From Torymus aiolomorphi (lineage: Eukaryota > Arthropoda > Insecta > Hymenoptera > Torymidae), in assembly GCA_036365515.1 (NCBI GenBank), contig CM070873.1, positions 179,380,104 through 179,444,103 on the forward strand: a DNA stretch of 64,000 nt, in the 5' to 3' direction. The notes under the pieces are model-generated. The model searched no databases. It saw nothing but the letters and a program-made list of their open reading frames with translations, and was not told where the DNA came from. Below are positions 1 to 10,465 of this stretch, one piece after another. The stretch's first letter is position 1. Each line of letters begins with the position of its first letter. A program made the position numbers and the translations under genes.

Positions 1-1926
1 ACAGGACTTGGATCGGTGCTATACCAGATAATAGACGGCAACGAAAGAGTCCTAGAGTTCGCTAGTCGAACTCTGAGCGCGACCGAGAAGAATTATAGCG
101 TGACGGAACGAGAGTGTCTAGCAATTCTCTGGGCAATCAAAAAGTTCCGTCCGTATATAGAGGCCTATGACTTCAAGGTCATCACGGATCATAGCAGCTT
201 GAAGTGGCTCCGTGATCTCCGAAACCCATCAGGCAGGTTATCAAGATGGGCTTTGGAACTACAAAACCACAGTTTCACAGTCGAACACCGAAAGGGCTCT
301 TTGAACAATGTCCCAGATGCCCTTTCGCGGATGTTCGAGGAAGAGGAGCCAGCGGTCGCCGCGCTAGAGCTCGAACGCGATACAAACGACCAATGGTACC
401 TCGAAATTGTGAAAGAGGTTCAACAGCGGCCGCGAGACTTCCCCACGTTCAAGCTGGCGGGGGGGAGACTGTACAAGTACGAACCTGATGAAGTCATAGA
501 CGAGTCTCTCGGCGACGATGATGCATGGAAGTTAGCAGTCCCTCACGAAAAGCGACGCGAAGTACTGAGAGAATGCCATGACTTTCCAACTGCTGGGCAC
601 TTGGGCCGCGAGAAAACGCTAGAAAGAGTAAAGCGGAAGTATTATTGGCCACACATGTCTCGTGATGTAGCCAGATACGTGAGCCAGTGCCAAATTTGCC
701 AGCAGTGCAAAGCCCAACAGCGCGCTCCAACAGGATTCATGGGACGCCGAATTACAGAGCGTCCATGGCAAATCGTGGCCAGCGACATTATGGGGCCCCT
801 CCCAAAAACCACGCACGGCCACGAATACATTCTCATATTCCAGGACTTGTTCACACGCTGGATTGAAGTAATTCCGATAAAAAGGGCAGATGGTAAATCG
901 GTAATTAAGGGACTCAACGAGCGAGTATGTCTGCGATTCGGAGTCCCGGAGGTGTTTCTCTCAGACAATGGGACTGAATTTAAAAATGCACCATTAGAGG
1001 CATTCTTAAAGGACAGAAATGTGGATCACACGTTTACACCTCCGTATCACCCTCAGGCCAATCCTGTCGAGCGTGTGAATCGAACGGTGAAGACAATGAT
1101 TATGTCTTACGCAGAGGAAAATCACCGGTCCTGGGATGAGAAACTGAATGAGCTGGCGTTCGCGTACAATACTGCCGAACACAGCTCCACAAAGATAAGT
1201 CCTGCCATGCTCATTTACGGCCGACAACCCGACCCACCGAAGACACTAAGGCGGGAGGAAGACAGGTCAGCCGAAGAGCAAGGGCAGCAAGAGGCGATAA
1301 ACAATTGGGTGGTACGTATGGACAAGCTCCGCGAATTGCACGTTCGGGCGGCGGCCGACGCGCAAGCGGAGCAGGCGAGACAAGCCAAATATTATGACGC
1401 TCATCGTCGACCTCCAGAATTCTGTCTAGGCGATCGTGTATGGAGAGAGAATAAGGTACTATCCTCAGCAGCTGAGGGGATTTCTGCCAAATTAGCCCCG
1501 AAGTACGCGGGGCCCTACACGATTGTGAATATTCTAGGCGAAAACACCTATGAGATCCAAGGTGAGGATGGTCGAACGATACGTCCCGTCCATGCGCAGC
1601 AACTCAAGAGATACGTCTCAGCAGAAGTAGCCCAGGCGCTACCAGCGAGGGACTCTTCAGCCGAACGGAACACGTCAGAGGGACACAGAGTTAGCCGGGG
1701 GAATGTACAGCCCCGGGCGACGGCTAAGAGGCGCGGTCCACCTCGTAAGACCGCGCTATTAGTTAGGCCAGGAAAGCGTGCGAGCGATGGCCGGCCTATG
1801 CGTGTGGCCGGTCCAACAGAACCCAAGCGAGGCCCAGAGAGGCCAAAGGGTTCGAAGAAGAAGCCCGTTCCTGCTGATGCCGGACTAATTAGTCCTCGTA
1901 GAACCCGAGCGTATAAAAAGCAATAA
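1..1926 (+). CDS. pol: Ty3/gypsy Pol, 3' part (RNase H - integrase), truncated by window edge
   Basis: This open frame runs in from the window start without a stop, so the protease and reverse transcriptase lie upstream of the window. In order it shows RNase H (residues about 1-80, with the ITDHSSLKWL segment), an H2C2 integrase zinc-binding domain (about 192-236, ending CQICQQC), the integrase core with Asp262 (SD-I-M-G-P), Asp322 (SDNGTEF) and Glu357 (NPVERVNR), and a GPY/F-type C-terminal module (GPYTI at 504-508). A basic tail of about 100 residues follows. The frame is uninterrupted and all DDE residues are present, so this copy is young or was recently active. Ty3/gypsy integrases insert the cDNA into host DNA in the nucleus. 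Family assignment is firm from domain order; the lineage within gypsy is not resolved. The 5' LTR and gag are outside the window. Confidence 0.93.
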   Translation, partial: TGLGSVLYQIIDGNERVLEFASRTLSATEKNYSVTERECLAILWAIKKFRPYIEAYDFKVITDHSSLKWLRDLRNPSGRLSRWALELQNHSFTVEHRKGSLNNVPDALSRMFEEEEPAVAALELERDTNDQWYLEIVKEVQQRPRDFPTFKLAGGRLYKYEPDEVIDESLGDDDAWKLAVPHEKRREVLRECHDFPTAGHLGREKTLERVKRKYYWPHMSRDVARYVSQCQICQQCKAQQRAPTGFMGRRITERPWQIVASDIMGPLPKTTHGHEYILIFQDLFTRWIEVIPIKRADGKSVIKGLNERVCLRFGVPEVFLSDNGTEFKNAPLEAFLKDRNVDHTFTPPYHPQANPVERVNRTVKTMIMSYAEENHRSWDEKLNELAFAYNTAEHSSTKISPAMLIYGRQPDPPKTLRREEDRSAEEQGQQEAINNWVVRMDKLRELHVRAAADAQAEQARQAKYYDAHRRPPEFCLGDRVWRENKVLSSAAEGISAKLAPKYAGPYTIVNILGENTYEIQGEDGRTIRPVHAQQLKRYVSAEVAQALPARDSSAERNTSEGHRVSRGNVQPRATAKRRGPPRKTALLVRPGKRASDGRPMRVAGPTEPKRGPERPKGSKKKPVPADAGLISPRRTRAYKKQ

Positions 1927-2028
1927 TTGTGCCGTCCAACTTGTGTCGTACGTACTAACCTGTGTTCGTCTTAATTCTCCAGTCCTCAATCTCACTCCTC
2001 CCCGGGATCGATTTACCTGTTTCAGGAC

Positions 2029-2985
2029 ATGCAAGGCCTGACTCCCGAAATAGCGGAGACGGCGAAGAAGGTGATCCCTGGATTAATCCAGTGCAATCCC
2101 GACCCCGCCGTCATCGATTTTTTGGAGCAGGTCGTGGAGGGCATCGACGCTGTGACACTGGCACCCCAGCCAGTGGAAGAGCCCTCCACCGTCATGATCG
2201 AGGAGATAGAGGCGCCGAAGCCAAGAAAGGGACCTTCGGAGCCGGCCTGGGCAGAGGCCGGTCCCAGTCCGCTTCGGCGACCTCGTCCCCCGAAGGAGCA
2301 GCAGGAAAGCCGGGAAGAACGGCTTTCACAAGAGGCGTCGGTCCGAGCCTCAGAGATGGCGCCGGAAGGAAACGCCGGCGCGGCTCGGGCCGACGAAGAA
2401 AGGAAAGAGAGTTCTCCGACCCAGGCCCCCAAGTGGGCACCGAGTGATGAAGTCGGTGCGGCCTGGGTCCCAGTGGAGAAGGCCCTCGAGGAAGCGCGGT
2501 GCCTCAGCAAGTCCTCGCGCGCTGCGGAGGACGCTGCCCTGGCCGCACTGGAGGTCTTTCTCCAGTGCCACGGTAAGGCCTGCGAGCGGCAAGCCGGCAA
2601 ATGGGTCGGAATGGCCCAAGGCCGGCGCGAAGAGCTCGCGGCCGCCGCAGAGGCCAGGGCCGCCAGGCTGCGCCGCACAGCCTTCCAAAAGGCGGAGGAG
2701 GCTCGCCTGGCTCGTGCGCAGGAGCGCATGGAAGAGGCCAGGCGAGCCAGGGAAAAGGAGGAGGAGACGGCGCGCCGGGTCAAGGAAGAGGCCCAGCGCC
2801 GTCTCCAAAAAGAAGAAGAGCGCCTTAGGAGGGCGCTCGAAGAAGAGCGAGCGGCCCGGGATGCGCTCGACAGTAACGCAATCCCCCGGTGCTTCATGTG
2901 TGGCGAGCTTGGGGTGAAAAAGTCAAAACATTGCCCCAACCAAGCTCGTCACAAGGGGCGCCGATCGTATTCCCGGGCCAGTTGA
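2029..2985 (+). CDS. Extra ORF downstream of pol: coiled-coil, Gag-like protein of unknown function
   Basis: A 318-residue ORF begins 102 bases after the pol stop, in the place where env would lie in an errantivirus. It has no signal peptide or membrane segment, so it does not look like an envelope gene. The N-terminal 60 residues look globular (start MQGLTPEIAETAKKVIPG). The middle is acidic and proline-rich. Residues about 165-285 are a highly charged Glu/Arg/Ala coiled coil. The C-terminus carries a CX2C pair (Cys288, Cys291: CFMC) and an HC pair near 302-303, resembling a degenerate zinc knuckle. Coiled coil plus knuckle suggests a nucleic-acid-binding or Gag-like protein; that function is inference. 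The antisense strand is also open over most of this length, which reflects GC-rich codon bias. The plus-strand start is chosen because it follows pol in the same element. Confidence 0.7.
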   Translation: MQGLTPEIAETAKKVIPGLIQCNPDPAVIDFLEQVVEGIDAVTLAPQPVEEPSTVMIEEIEAPKPRKGPSEPAWAEAGPSPLRRPRPPKEQQESREERLSQEASVRASEMAPEGNAGAARADEERKESSPTQAPKWAPSDEVGAAWVPVEKALEEARCLSKSSRAAEDAALAALEVFLQCHGKACERQAGKWVGMAQGRREELAAAAEARAARLRRTAFQKAEEARLARAQERMEEARRAREKEEETARRVKEEAQRRLQKEEERLRRALEEERAARDALDSNAIPRCFMCGELGVKKSKHCPNQARHKGRRSYSRAS

Positions 2986-3181
2986 AGAGGGGTGAAGCCC
3001 TGAAGTTTTTTTATATATTTTTTTTTAATAAAAATTAAAAAGAAAAACCGGTGACTCCGATTCTGCAATGTTCCTTTCCGAACCTCCTTCTCCTAATCAT
3101 TACTACCATATTAGTAGGTACGACGACGGCCGTGATTAGCAGAGCTGCTCTCGGTCCCCTAAGCAGCGTCTGGCGGGGGGG
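2986..3181 (+). promoter_or_regulatory. Gypsy element 3' non-coding segment with polypurine tract
   Basis: This 196-base spacer separates the extra ORF from the 3' LTR. It starts with an A/T-rich stretch near 3006-3045. It ends in a G-rich run at 3172-3181 (GGCGGGGGGG), directly followed by the LTR start TGTAAC. That position is where the polypurine tract that primes plus-strand cDNA must lie. Confidence 0.75.
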
Positions 3182-4256
3182 TGTAACGCGTGTCTAGCCG
3201 CGATTCTAATCTACCGCGCGAAGGTAGTGAGCGCGCGCGCGCAACTCCTGCGCAGCCGAATCGAGGCGCGCCGCGCGTAGCGAATCGGTCTCGCGACGCG
3301 TAAAATGCCCGTCATCCGTCGCGAAGCTGCTAACTGGTTCCCGCGAGAAAAGGGAGCCATCTTCGTGTCTGCCGTCGCGCAAGTAGGATCTCCTCCGTTC
3401 TTCGTGAGTTTACTTGTCCACGCCGTTCGATCGTTTTGTGAGACCCCGCGAGTGTAGTGGAGGCGCCGCAAATAGTGGAGGCGCGCACAAGAGAGACAGA
3501 GAGAGAGCAATACCGCGTAGCTTGTGCCACGAGCAGAACGTGCCTGCGAGCGAGGAGCCGGCAGCCAGCTCGCCTGCCGACCCAATACAGCGAAAGAGAG
3601 AGAGAGAGAGAGCGCAACTGCTGTGCGAACGACAGAGAGCGAGAGAGAGAGTCGAGTGCACCGGCTGCTCCTTCCTAACGTAAGTTTTCTACTCTCCTCT
3701 CGCGGGTTCATTGTAAAGGCTCGCACGGAAATCGCCCCGTGCAAGCCTTCTGTGCCGTGTACGTGGGGGTGTGTGTCAGCCCGCCGTACTTTAACACCGC
3801 GCGCGAAATTAGCAGCTTCGCCGCGCGCCGTGTAGTTCGCGCGTTTGAATATTAACGGTCGCGCGCGAACTAACTCTTTGTTCTAATCAGCACTTGCGTT
3901 GTGCTTGTAGAGATTAGTGATTGTGAATATATTGTGATATCTAGTTACTCGTCGCGTTGTTCATTACAACCTGTCCTTCTCCCGGATACCGCCGCCTCCG
4001 CGGGAAAACGACTCCGCCGGTCGTTTTCATATCTGAGCATAGCGGCCGCGCGCTTTACTCTTCGAGCGCGCGCTTTTCACTCAGCGATCCAATTAGTTGG
4101 AAAGCGAAGTTCGTGTGCGATCTTCGCGTTGTTTTCGGGATTCCAGGAGCAGATCCCCGGGCAAGTCATTTTAGTCTGACACCCGCGGCACCGTTTTCTA
4201 GGGCATCGCTGGCCTGTGGCTTGTTGGAATTTTCCCCCACTAGCCATCCCGTTACA
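3182..4256 (+). repeat. 3' LTR of the gypsy element (1075 bp)
   Basis: The LTR starts TGTAAC and ends GTTACA, a perfect 6-bp terminal inverted repeat. A G-rich polypurine tract precedes it. The right border is supported independently: sequence from 4257 on matches, inverted, the locus ending near 31770, and that match stops exactly at the LTR end. The body contains GA-rich runs (3490-3660) and GC-rich U3/R-like sequence. ORFs predicted on either strand inside it are not considered genes. The partner 5' LTR is outside the window, so target-site duplication and age cannot be measured. Confidence 0.85.
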
Positions 4257-4702
4257 ACCCGTGCAGTGGTCTCAGCGCGAGCATAATCAGAACGCAAAGT
4301 TCAAAAATCCTAAAAAATTAAGATTTTGAAAGTTGAAAAAAAATTAATTTAATGCATCGATTAATTCAAATACATGATTTTACACAAAGTTACAATGAAA
4401 ATTATATTTTTAAGATTATTTTTCATGTTTTGAGCATTTTTTAATTTTCATTTCGGAGACGATTATAATTTGGTTTTTCGCTAAATTTCGATGTTAAAAT
4501 GTTCCGAGTAATTGTTTCATGATAAAACATAATTATTTTATTAAAAATAAACAACAAAAAGTAAATTTCTTACGTAAGGAAAAATCCTAATAAATTGTCC
4601 GCTCTGTTTTACCAGTCGAGAAGCGTGCGGCGTAGAGAAAGCTATAGTTTGTGCTCCGCCGTCGCGGTCAAGGCAGGTAAGATTAAATAGAGAGAATTGA
4701 AT

Positions 4703-4703
<1 letters not shown>
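4257..4703. repeat. Left outer arm of a large inverted duplication
   Basis: Read forward, this 447-base AT-rich segment matches the reverse complement of 31324-31770 over its whole length at roughly 90% identity by eye. Examples are the ends CTCAGCGCGAGCATAATCAG and GGCAAGGCAGGTAAG-like (read on the same strand). It contains no gene. Both copies pass on their inner side into an (AAT)n or (ATT)n tract. This is the outermost visible pair of the mirror-symmetric layout of 4-32 kb. Confidence 0.8.

Positions 4704-4752
<49 letters not shown>
4704..4752. repeat. (TAA)n microsatellite
   Basis: About 16 uninterrupted TAA units lie between the outer arm and the 3' end of the first R1-like element. 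It appears to be the target into which that element inserted. Confidence 0.95.
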
Positions 4753-5018
4753 TTTCTTTTTCCGAGGTACTAGGTGAATCTTCCGAGACCCCCGTCTTTG
4801 CTTACAGCTTGGAGGGGGGGCCACTAAGACCATCACGAAGCGTCGGGCTCCGCGGTGTGAGGGATTTCTACCCCCTAAACACCCAAAACCTTTCCCGCGG
4901 TGTTCACCGGAATCCGGCCCGGAACTGTTATACACATTACTTCGAACCGGTCGGGGTTTCTATGCCCTACGGCAATCTTATATATCTTGTCTGGTCTGTC
5001 TATTTTTCGTCTTTTGTA
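4753..5018 (-). other. 3' UTR of R1-like element 1 with conserved G-rich motif
   Basis: In sense orientation the segment contains a G-rich motif at 4854-4890 (GGTTTTGGGTGTTTAGGGGG) and, closer to the ORF, a block around 4915-4950 reading CATTACTTC on the plus strand. Both recur in the 3' UTRs at 15743-16010 and 27281-27505, and in diverged form at 10285-10320. Non-LTR reverse transcriptases recognise their own RNA 3' end, so this may be that signal. Confidence 0.6.
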
Positions 5019-8000
5019 TCAGTTTTCAAGGCAACCGTCAGTCTTTTTGCCTTGTAGTACGTGAGTCACGTAGCGTGCTATGTCGTCCCAGTTTTGTTTG
5101 CTTAACAGCATCAGTGTCACGACGTTATCCGGTGTGATGTCACCTGTCTTCGTCTGTAGTCTGTGTCTCGCGACTATCCAGCGGGGGCACACGAAAAATG
5201 TGTGCTCCGCGTCGTCTCTATTATGTCTGCAGTACCTGCAGGACGGGGTCGTTACCTTCCCCATCCGATTCAGATACTGGCGGAAGTATCCGTGTCCGGA
5301 TAGGAACTGGATCAGGTAAAAGTTCATCTCCCCAGTCCCTCTCTTATGCCAGAGTCGCACGTCCGTTATGAGGCATCTCGTCCACTTGGCTTTGTCGCTG
5401 TCTGTCCATCGCGTTTGCCAGGATGTCAGCGTCGTCGTCCGTGCGTCTATGGAGGCCCTCGCTCTTCCCCTTTCTACGCTGTACTCGTAGATCCTCTTCC
5501 GCTCGAGAGCGAGAAGGTCTACTGGGACAACCCCTGTGATCACTAGTACCGCCACCTCTGAGACGGTGCGGTACGGGCACGCGGTGTGCAGCGCTCCCAG
5601 TCTTTGTACCGCCGCGATCTTTTTGCGGTACTTCTCTATTCACGTCGCGTCCGCCCATATCTCGGCCCCATAAAGGAGCATCGAGTTGGTCACTGTCATA
5701 AGCAGTCATCATACGTTCGGTCTCGGTCCCTTCGTATTTGCCATGATGCGGGCGAGGGCGGCGGTCTTTAACGCCGCTCTCTCAGCGACGCCACGTATGT
5801 GCGGCCAGAAGGTCATCCTCGTATCCAGGGTCACCCTCAGATATTTGGCAGACCGCCCAGTATGCACAACGGACGTCCCCACCGTCATGGGTATCGTCGT
5901 GTCTATCCGTTTTCTAGTTAGGTATAGTAACTCCGTCTTTTGCATGGCCAGCTGTAGTCCCCGACTTTGCATCCATTCATCCACCCGTCTCGTGGCTTGG
6001 GTCAGCCTCATCTGAGCCAGTCATGTACCCTTGGTCGTGATGACGATGACCAGATCGTCTGCGTAGCCGACCAGATAGACCCCCGTGCGGCATCAGATGA
6101 TCCAACACCTCATCGTAACCTACATTCCAAATATCGGGGCCAAGGATCTAGCCCTGCGCTACTCCCGCCGTCATTTTTCTTTTCTTGACCCCATTCTGCG
6201 TCCCGTACGTAATATAATGGTCTCGTAGATAGTCCTTGAGGATTCGGAGAAGGTATGGGGGCAGCGGGAAAGCGTCGGAGAATGCCCGCACGATGTGCGT
6301 CCACCTCACCGAGTTGAAAGCGTTTCGTACGTCGAGTGTTGCCATGAGCACTATTGGCCTGTTCTTGTGGGGTCTAGTCTGTGCTCTATCAAAGGAGTTG
6401 ATCACTTTTTGGATCGCCCCTATCGTCGACCGTCCTTGTCTGAAACCGTACTGTCTGTCGTTCAGGTTGCCAGCGTCCCGAACCGTCTGTTGGATTCGCG
6501 GCCTCAGGAGCATTTCGAAGAGCTTGCCAAGTGTATTCAGTAAGCTCAGCGGTCTGTCTAGGATGACGGCGAGTGCGGGTCCCCACCCTTTCCTTTATCA
6601 ATGAGGATCAGCCGCGCCGTCTTCCAATCTTTGCTGAACACGCCCTCCGCCAGGCATGTATTATATAGGTTCAGGAGTATCCCCGGGCGTCGTTTTGCAA
6701 CAATCTCGAGGATTTCCGCTGTGATACCATCCGGACCTGGTGCCTTCCCCGCCGAGAGCTGCGCAACAGCCAAGCTGAGTTCACGCCGGGTGAACTCCTG
6801 CACCTCGTCGTCGCCAGTATCGTCGCTCCCCCACCCTTGTTCAAAGTGTGTAGGGAAGAGTCCGTCAATGATTCTGTTGAACGTTTCTTCATTCCTGACT
6901 ACCGGTGGATTGTTGCCTCCCAGGTTGCGGGTGACGATCTTGTAACCCGCTTCCCAAGGGTCTGAGTCCACCTCGTTAATCAGTTTGGTCCAACTTTCCT
7001 TTTTACTGTCATTGATAGCGCGCCTCAGTTCTTTGCGCGCTACCCGGTACTCCTCCGAGTGGGCCATCGGGTCCGCTCTGTCGCAGGCGCACTGGGCCCT
7101 CCGTCGGAGCCGTAGGCATTCGCGTCGGAGGCGCGCGATATCTTAGGTCCACCAGTGCACCGGTTCTTTCTCACGTCTCGTCCGTTTTCTTGGCACAGAG
7201 GCGTCACAGAGCCATCTCAAGAGCCCCAGCGTTTCCTCTGTTAGCTTTTCAGCCTTTTCTCTACCACCGATGCCGCGAGTGATCGCCGTTGTTGGGACCG
7301 GTTCCCTGTCCAGCTGTGCCGTCAGTTTGTCAACGTCTAGTTTTTTCATGTTCCATCTCGCGGGAGTTGGGGAGGTCCCTGTTCTGTTCTGTGCTTTGTC
7401 GGTCACTCCGAAGATGATGTACTGGTGGTCGCTGGCCGTGTAGCCCTCGAACACCCGCCACCCCTCGACACTTCGGAGAAGTCCAGTCGTCACAAAGGTC
7501 ACGTCTGGGATGGATGAGCCATAGCCGGGTCTCCTATACGTCGTCGCCTGTCCCACGTTTGCTACTGTCAGGTCTAGCCTCGCGGCCATTTCCAACAGCA
7601 GCCGTCCACGTTTGTTCGTCGTAGTCATGCCCCACTCAATTGCCCTGGCGTTAACGTCCCCCGCGACGATAACGGGGCCGGAGATGTCCCTAAGCGCGTC
7701 CTCGAGGATCGCCACCTTTCGTCCGAACTCGGCGGCGCTACTGTTCGGAGTGAGATACACGCTGACATACGTCACATCAGACACCCGAGCCCAGACGTAG
7801 TCCTCGCCCCTCCCTAGGCTTGTGATACGCGACCTGGCCCGCCCCCGGAATCACAGCGCTGCAGAACGGGAGATATTAACGATCCAAGTCGGGCTGTCTA
7901 TGTCTCTGTACGGCTCGCTAATCATTATAACATCCGCGTTCATCTCCTCGGCAAGCTGGGGCAGTAAGGCATGAGCCAGGCTACTGCCGTTCAAGTTGCC

Positions 8001-8022
8001 TTGGAATATTGTCGTCGTCTTG
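5019..8022 (-). pseudogene. ORF2 of R1-like element 1 (endonuclease / reverse transcriptase), broken
   Basis: The frame contains an AP-type endonuclease with the GDVNARAIEWG and SDHQYIIF motifs (about 7784-7350), then a reverse transcriptase with KAPGPDGI (near 6750), RQYGFRQGRST (near 6450) and the catalytic YADD (near 6065). It ends with the C-terminal finger C-RY-C...H-TFFV-C-PRW near 5160-5235. In-frame TAG at 7143-7145 replaces a position within HWWT...DIA, and further frameshifts occur near 6540, 6150, 6010 and 5700. The start codon region next to the ORF1 stop is also decayed. It was an enzyme for target-primed reverse transcription and cannot now make a full protein. Confidence 0.88.
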
Positions 8023-9390
8023 TTAAGTGCGAACGAACATCTGTCTCGCTCTTGCCTCCGTCAGCGCTGTTTTGAATGCGGTGCAGAGTGCCGTGCCCGG
8101 AACGTGCGCTGCCCCTCCGCCTTCCTGTGATGGGCACAGGAAACAGAGGGGAGTACCCGTGCAGGCCCCAGCCCTGTATCCATTTTTTCCACACTTCCAA
8201 CAGCAGTCGCGTCTGTCCGGTCCTTTACAGTTTGTACGGTAATGGCCGTAGCCGAGACACTTGTAGCATCTCGGCACCATCAGTCGGGTCCTCACTCGGC
8301 AGCTGAGAAACCCTATCTTTATACGTCCCGTCTCAAGTAGCTGTGTCGCGTCTCGGTCTCCGAGCTCACAGATAGCCATCTTCTGTCCTCGGCTGTTTGG
8401 CCCGAGGACCGAGACCCGTCTATCCGCGCCCGGGTTCAGTACTCCGTCAAGTGCGATTCGTACTTCGTCAGTATCTGTAAGGCAGTCCAGGTCCAGTATC
8501 TCCAGGGTCACCTTTCGGGTCATGTCCTTGATTGTCCCCTGTTCGCGTAGCATCTCCAGGAGACGTCCACTCAGGTTTCCGTGAGTGCTTCCATCTCCTT
8601 TGGTGCGTACTAGTGCGGCGCCGCCCTTCGTCTTTGTGACTCCTCTGATTTGGAGGTTGTTATCAGAGGTCTCAACCGTACGTAGCGTCTGCACCACGTC
8701 CGCGAAGGTCTTCCCGTCTTTGGGCACGATTAGCACTACGCCGCCCCGTTGTTTAGAGGCCTTGCAGTTTGGACGTAGTGGCGCTCTGGGGCCCTCCATT
8801 GCTTTTTTCTTCTTTTTGTTTTCCGTAGTTTTCCAGCCTTCTTAGGGATTTTCATCGGTGCCTACATGGGTTTCAACCAGGTCCCCTCTGTCGTCTGATA
8901 CCTGGATTTGGGGGCGTTGGATGTTGCCGGCAGTCTTCTTCTTCTTGGTTTTTTGGGTCTCAGGCTGTGATTCTGGACTGTCCCCTGCACCTCTACGCCG
9001 TTTGGAAAGCCTGATTGTACGGGCCGTCCTCTTGGCTTCTTCGCGTGCGGTTTGAAGTACCGCCAGCAGAGCCCTGAGCGTCTTCAGCCCCTCTTTAACA
9101 TCTTTGGAGATGTTCTTCTGCTTCTCCGTTGCTCTCTCCATTATTTTGATCTCCGCCAGCATGCTGCTCACGGTTTTGTCTACCTCGTTCTCCAAGTTGG
9201 AGAGCCCTGTGACGTCGTCAGGCGACGTGCCAGAGGTGCTGGCGTCGCTGATGACGCTATAAAAGCTCGACGTGCTGGCTGTTCTATGTCTTATCTCCTG
9301 AGTGTTGCCTGGTGTCAGGTACTCGGTGTTTGGCGGGATACCCGATGCAGTTTGCGCTCTAACTGCGTTTTCTGTACTTTTGTCTTGCAT
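8023..9390 (-). pseudogene. ORF1 of R1-like element 1 (RNA-binding Gag-like protein), one nonsense codon
   Basis: A frame of about 455 codons begins MQDKSTENAV and ends just before ORF2. One in-frame TAA at 8842-8844 splits it into 182- and 272-codon parts. The C-terminal third has three zinc knuckles: CYKCLGYGHYRTNC, CWKCGKNGYRAGAC and a CFLC...H...C variant. In the second knuckle the usual His is Tyr. R1-clade ORF1 proteins bind element RNA and form RNPs. The N-terminal half contains a Ser/Thr-rich then Lys/Arg-rich segment (RLSKRRRGAG), a possible nuclear-localisation stretch. Confidence 0.85.
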
Positions 9391-10140
9391 TTTGTTTGTT
9401 ATACTCTCCTGAAAAGTAACTTCGTGTGGGTTGTGTTGTGTTGGTCAGAGTATCTTCGGCCTAGGATCAGGGGCATCCGCTGGCGTACTTCCGGGAAGTT
9501 CCGCCACCCCGGTAGGCCGCAGTGGCCTCGTCGAAGCCCCCCACACCCCGCAGCAGCGTCCTGCCCGGGAACTACCCGGCACTGATACGGGAGAGGGATT
9601 ATACACCGTTATGCAGGGCAGCCTCCCTGCTGGTTAATGCAGAGTTCGGGCCCCTCACTACCGGCGGCCCAGGAGCGCTCGGGCCACTATCCGATGGTGG
9701 CCGGACTGGTTTTATCCGGTGTACCCTCTGCGGGCCGGGGTTGCGGGACCGCAAGCCAGCACAGCGAAGCCCGTGGCCCGCCGTCCAAAGGTTCTGCTGT
9801 GCAAATGTCGTGCGTGTTCGGTGTCAGTGTACTGCGTGTTAGAGGTGTTGTGTATTTATTTCTTTGTGATGAGTGGCTGTAGCAGAGTCAGGTCCACTAT
9901 TCTTGACTCTTTTTCCCTTCTCGCTTAATGAAGCTCGGAGGTTCCCTTTTTAGGCTCCGTACTCCGCACGGGAAGGGTGTAACCCATGACCCAGAGCCTC
10001 CGTCAGCCGTTTCTGTTGTAGCGTTGCTGTTGGAAGCATTGACGCGAGCGACAGAAGACGCTTCCAGCTGTCACATACGTGGACGTGGAGGTTGAGGATT
10101 TACCTGTATCGGGTTACCCCTTTACAGACTATGACAGCCA
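9391..10140 (-). other. 5' UTR of R1-like element 1
   Basis: About 750 bases of GC-rich sequence lie between the ORF1 start and the element's 5' end near 10140. R1-clade elements usually carry an internal promoter here, but no motif could be proven. It is not similar by eye to the 5' UTR shared by elements 2 and B. Confidence 0.6.
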
Positions 10141-10144
10141 ATAA

Positions 10145-10465
10145 TTTTTTTTTTTTTTTTTTTTTTTACGAGGGAAACAGTGAAATCTTGCATCAGTCCG
10201 GTGGACCAAATGCTCCACCGGACCGCCTGGACCGCATATCCATGCCAGCCCAGGAGACACCGCAAGAGGCTCCGCACTCCCACGGCGTGTGGGATTCCTA
10301 CCCACTAAAAACACTAACCCTTTCTGCTCTGCACTACTGTACAGACCCTCCCCCGGCACCGTTTTACACATTACTTCAGGGGAGGGCTTGCTTCGCCTGA
10401 GCGGCACCTTCTCGCTTCAGATCGGCCGTTGAGACCCGCAGGGGTCTTTTTTTTCCCGTGAACAG
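10145..10465 (-). other. 3' UTR and poly(A) tail of R1-like element 2
   Basis: Poly(T) at 10145-10167 is the tail on the minus strand. The UTR keeps the motif GTGTGGGATTCCTACCCACT at 10287-10306, corresponding to GTGAGGGATTTCTACCCCCT in elements 1 and A, and the CATTACTTC block near 10370. Unlike its relatives it ends in poly(A) rather than a short A-run plus ATT repeats. Confidence 0.7.

Larger units (their letters stand above)
4753..10140 (-). mobile_element. R1-clade non-LTR retrotransposon, element 1 (full-length but dead)
   Basis: On the minus strand the element runs from a 5' UTR (10140-9391) through ORF1 (zinc knuckles) and ORF2 (AP endonuclease, reverse transcriptase, C-terminal zinc finger) to a 3' UTR ending at the (TAA)n tract. 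It lacks RNase H and has the C-terminal C-X2-C-X8-H-X4-C finger; together with the ORF1 triple knuckle this places it in the R1 clade. Several nonsense codons and frameshifts show that it is inactive. Its 5' end lies 4 bases from the poly(A) end of element 2, so the two are tandem in the same orientation. Confidence 0.85.

Noticed and set aside
2022..2939. 305-codon ORF on the minus strand opposite the post-pol ORF
   Set aside because: Antisense shadow of a GC-rich Glu/Arg coding frame. The plus-strand ORF follows pol in the same element and has a plausible C-terminal Cys cluster.
3211..3744. 177-codon minus-strand ORF inside the gypsy LTR
   Set aside because: Composed of Ser/Leu/Arg low-complexity sequence from GA-rich LTR DNA, with no domain.
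10092..10407. Short ORFs across the poly(T) stretch
   Set aside because: The tract is the poly(A) tail of a minus-strand retrotransposon.
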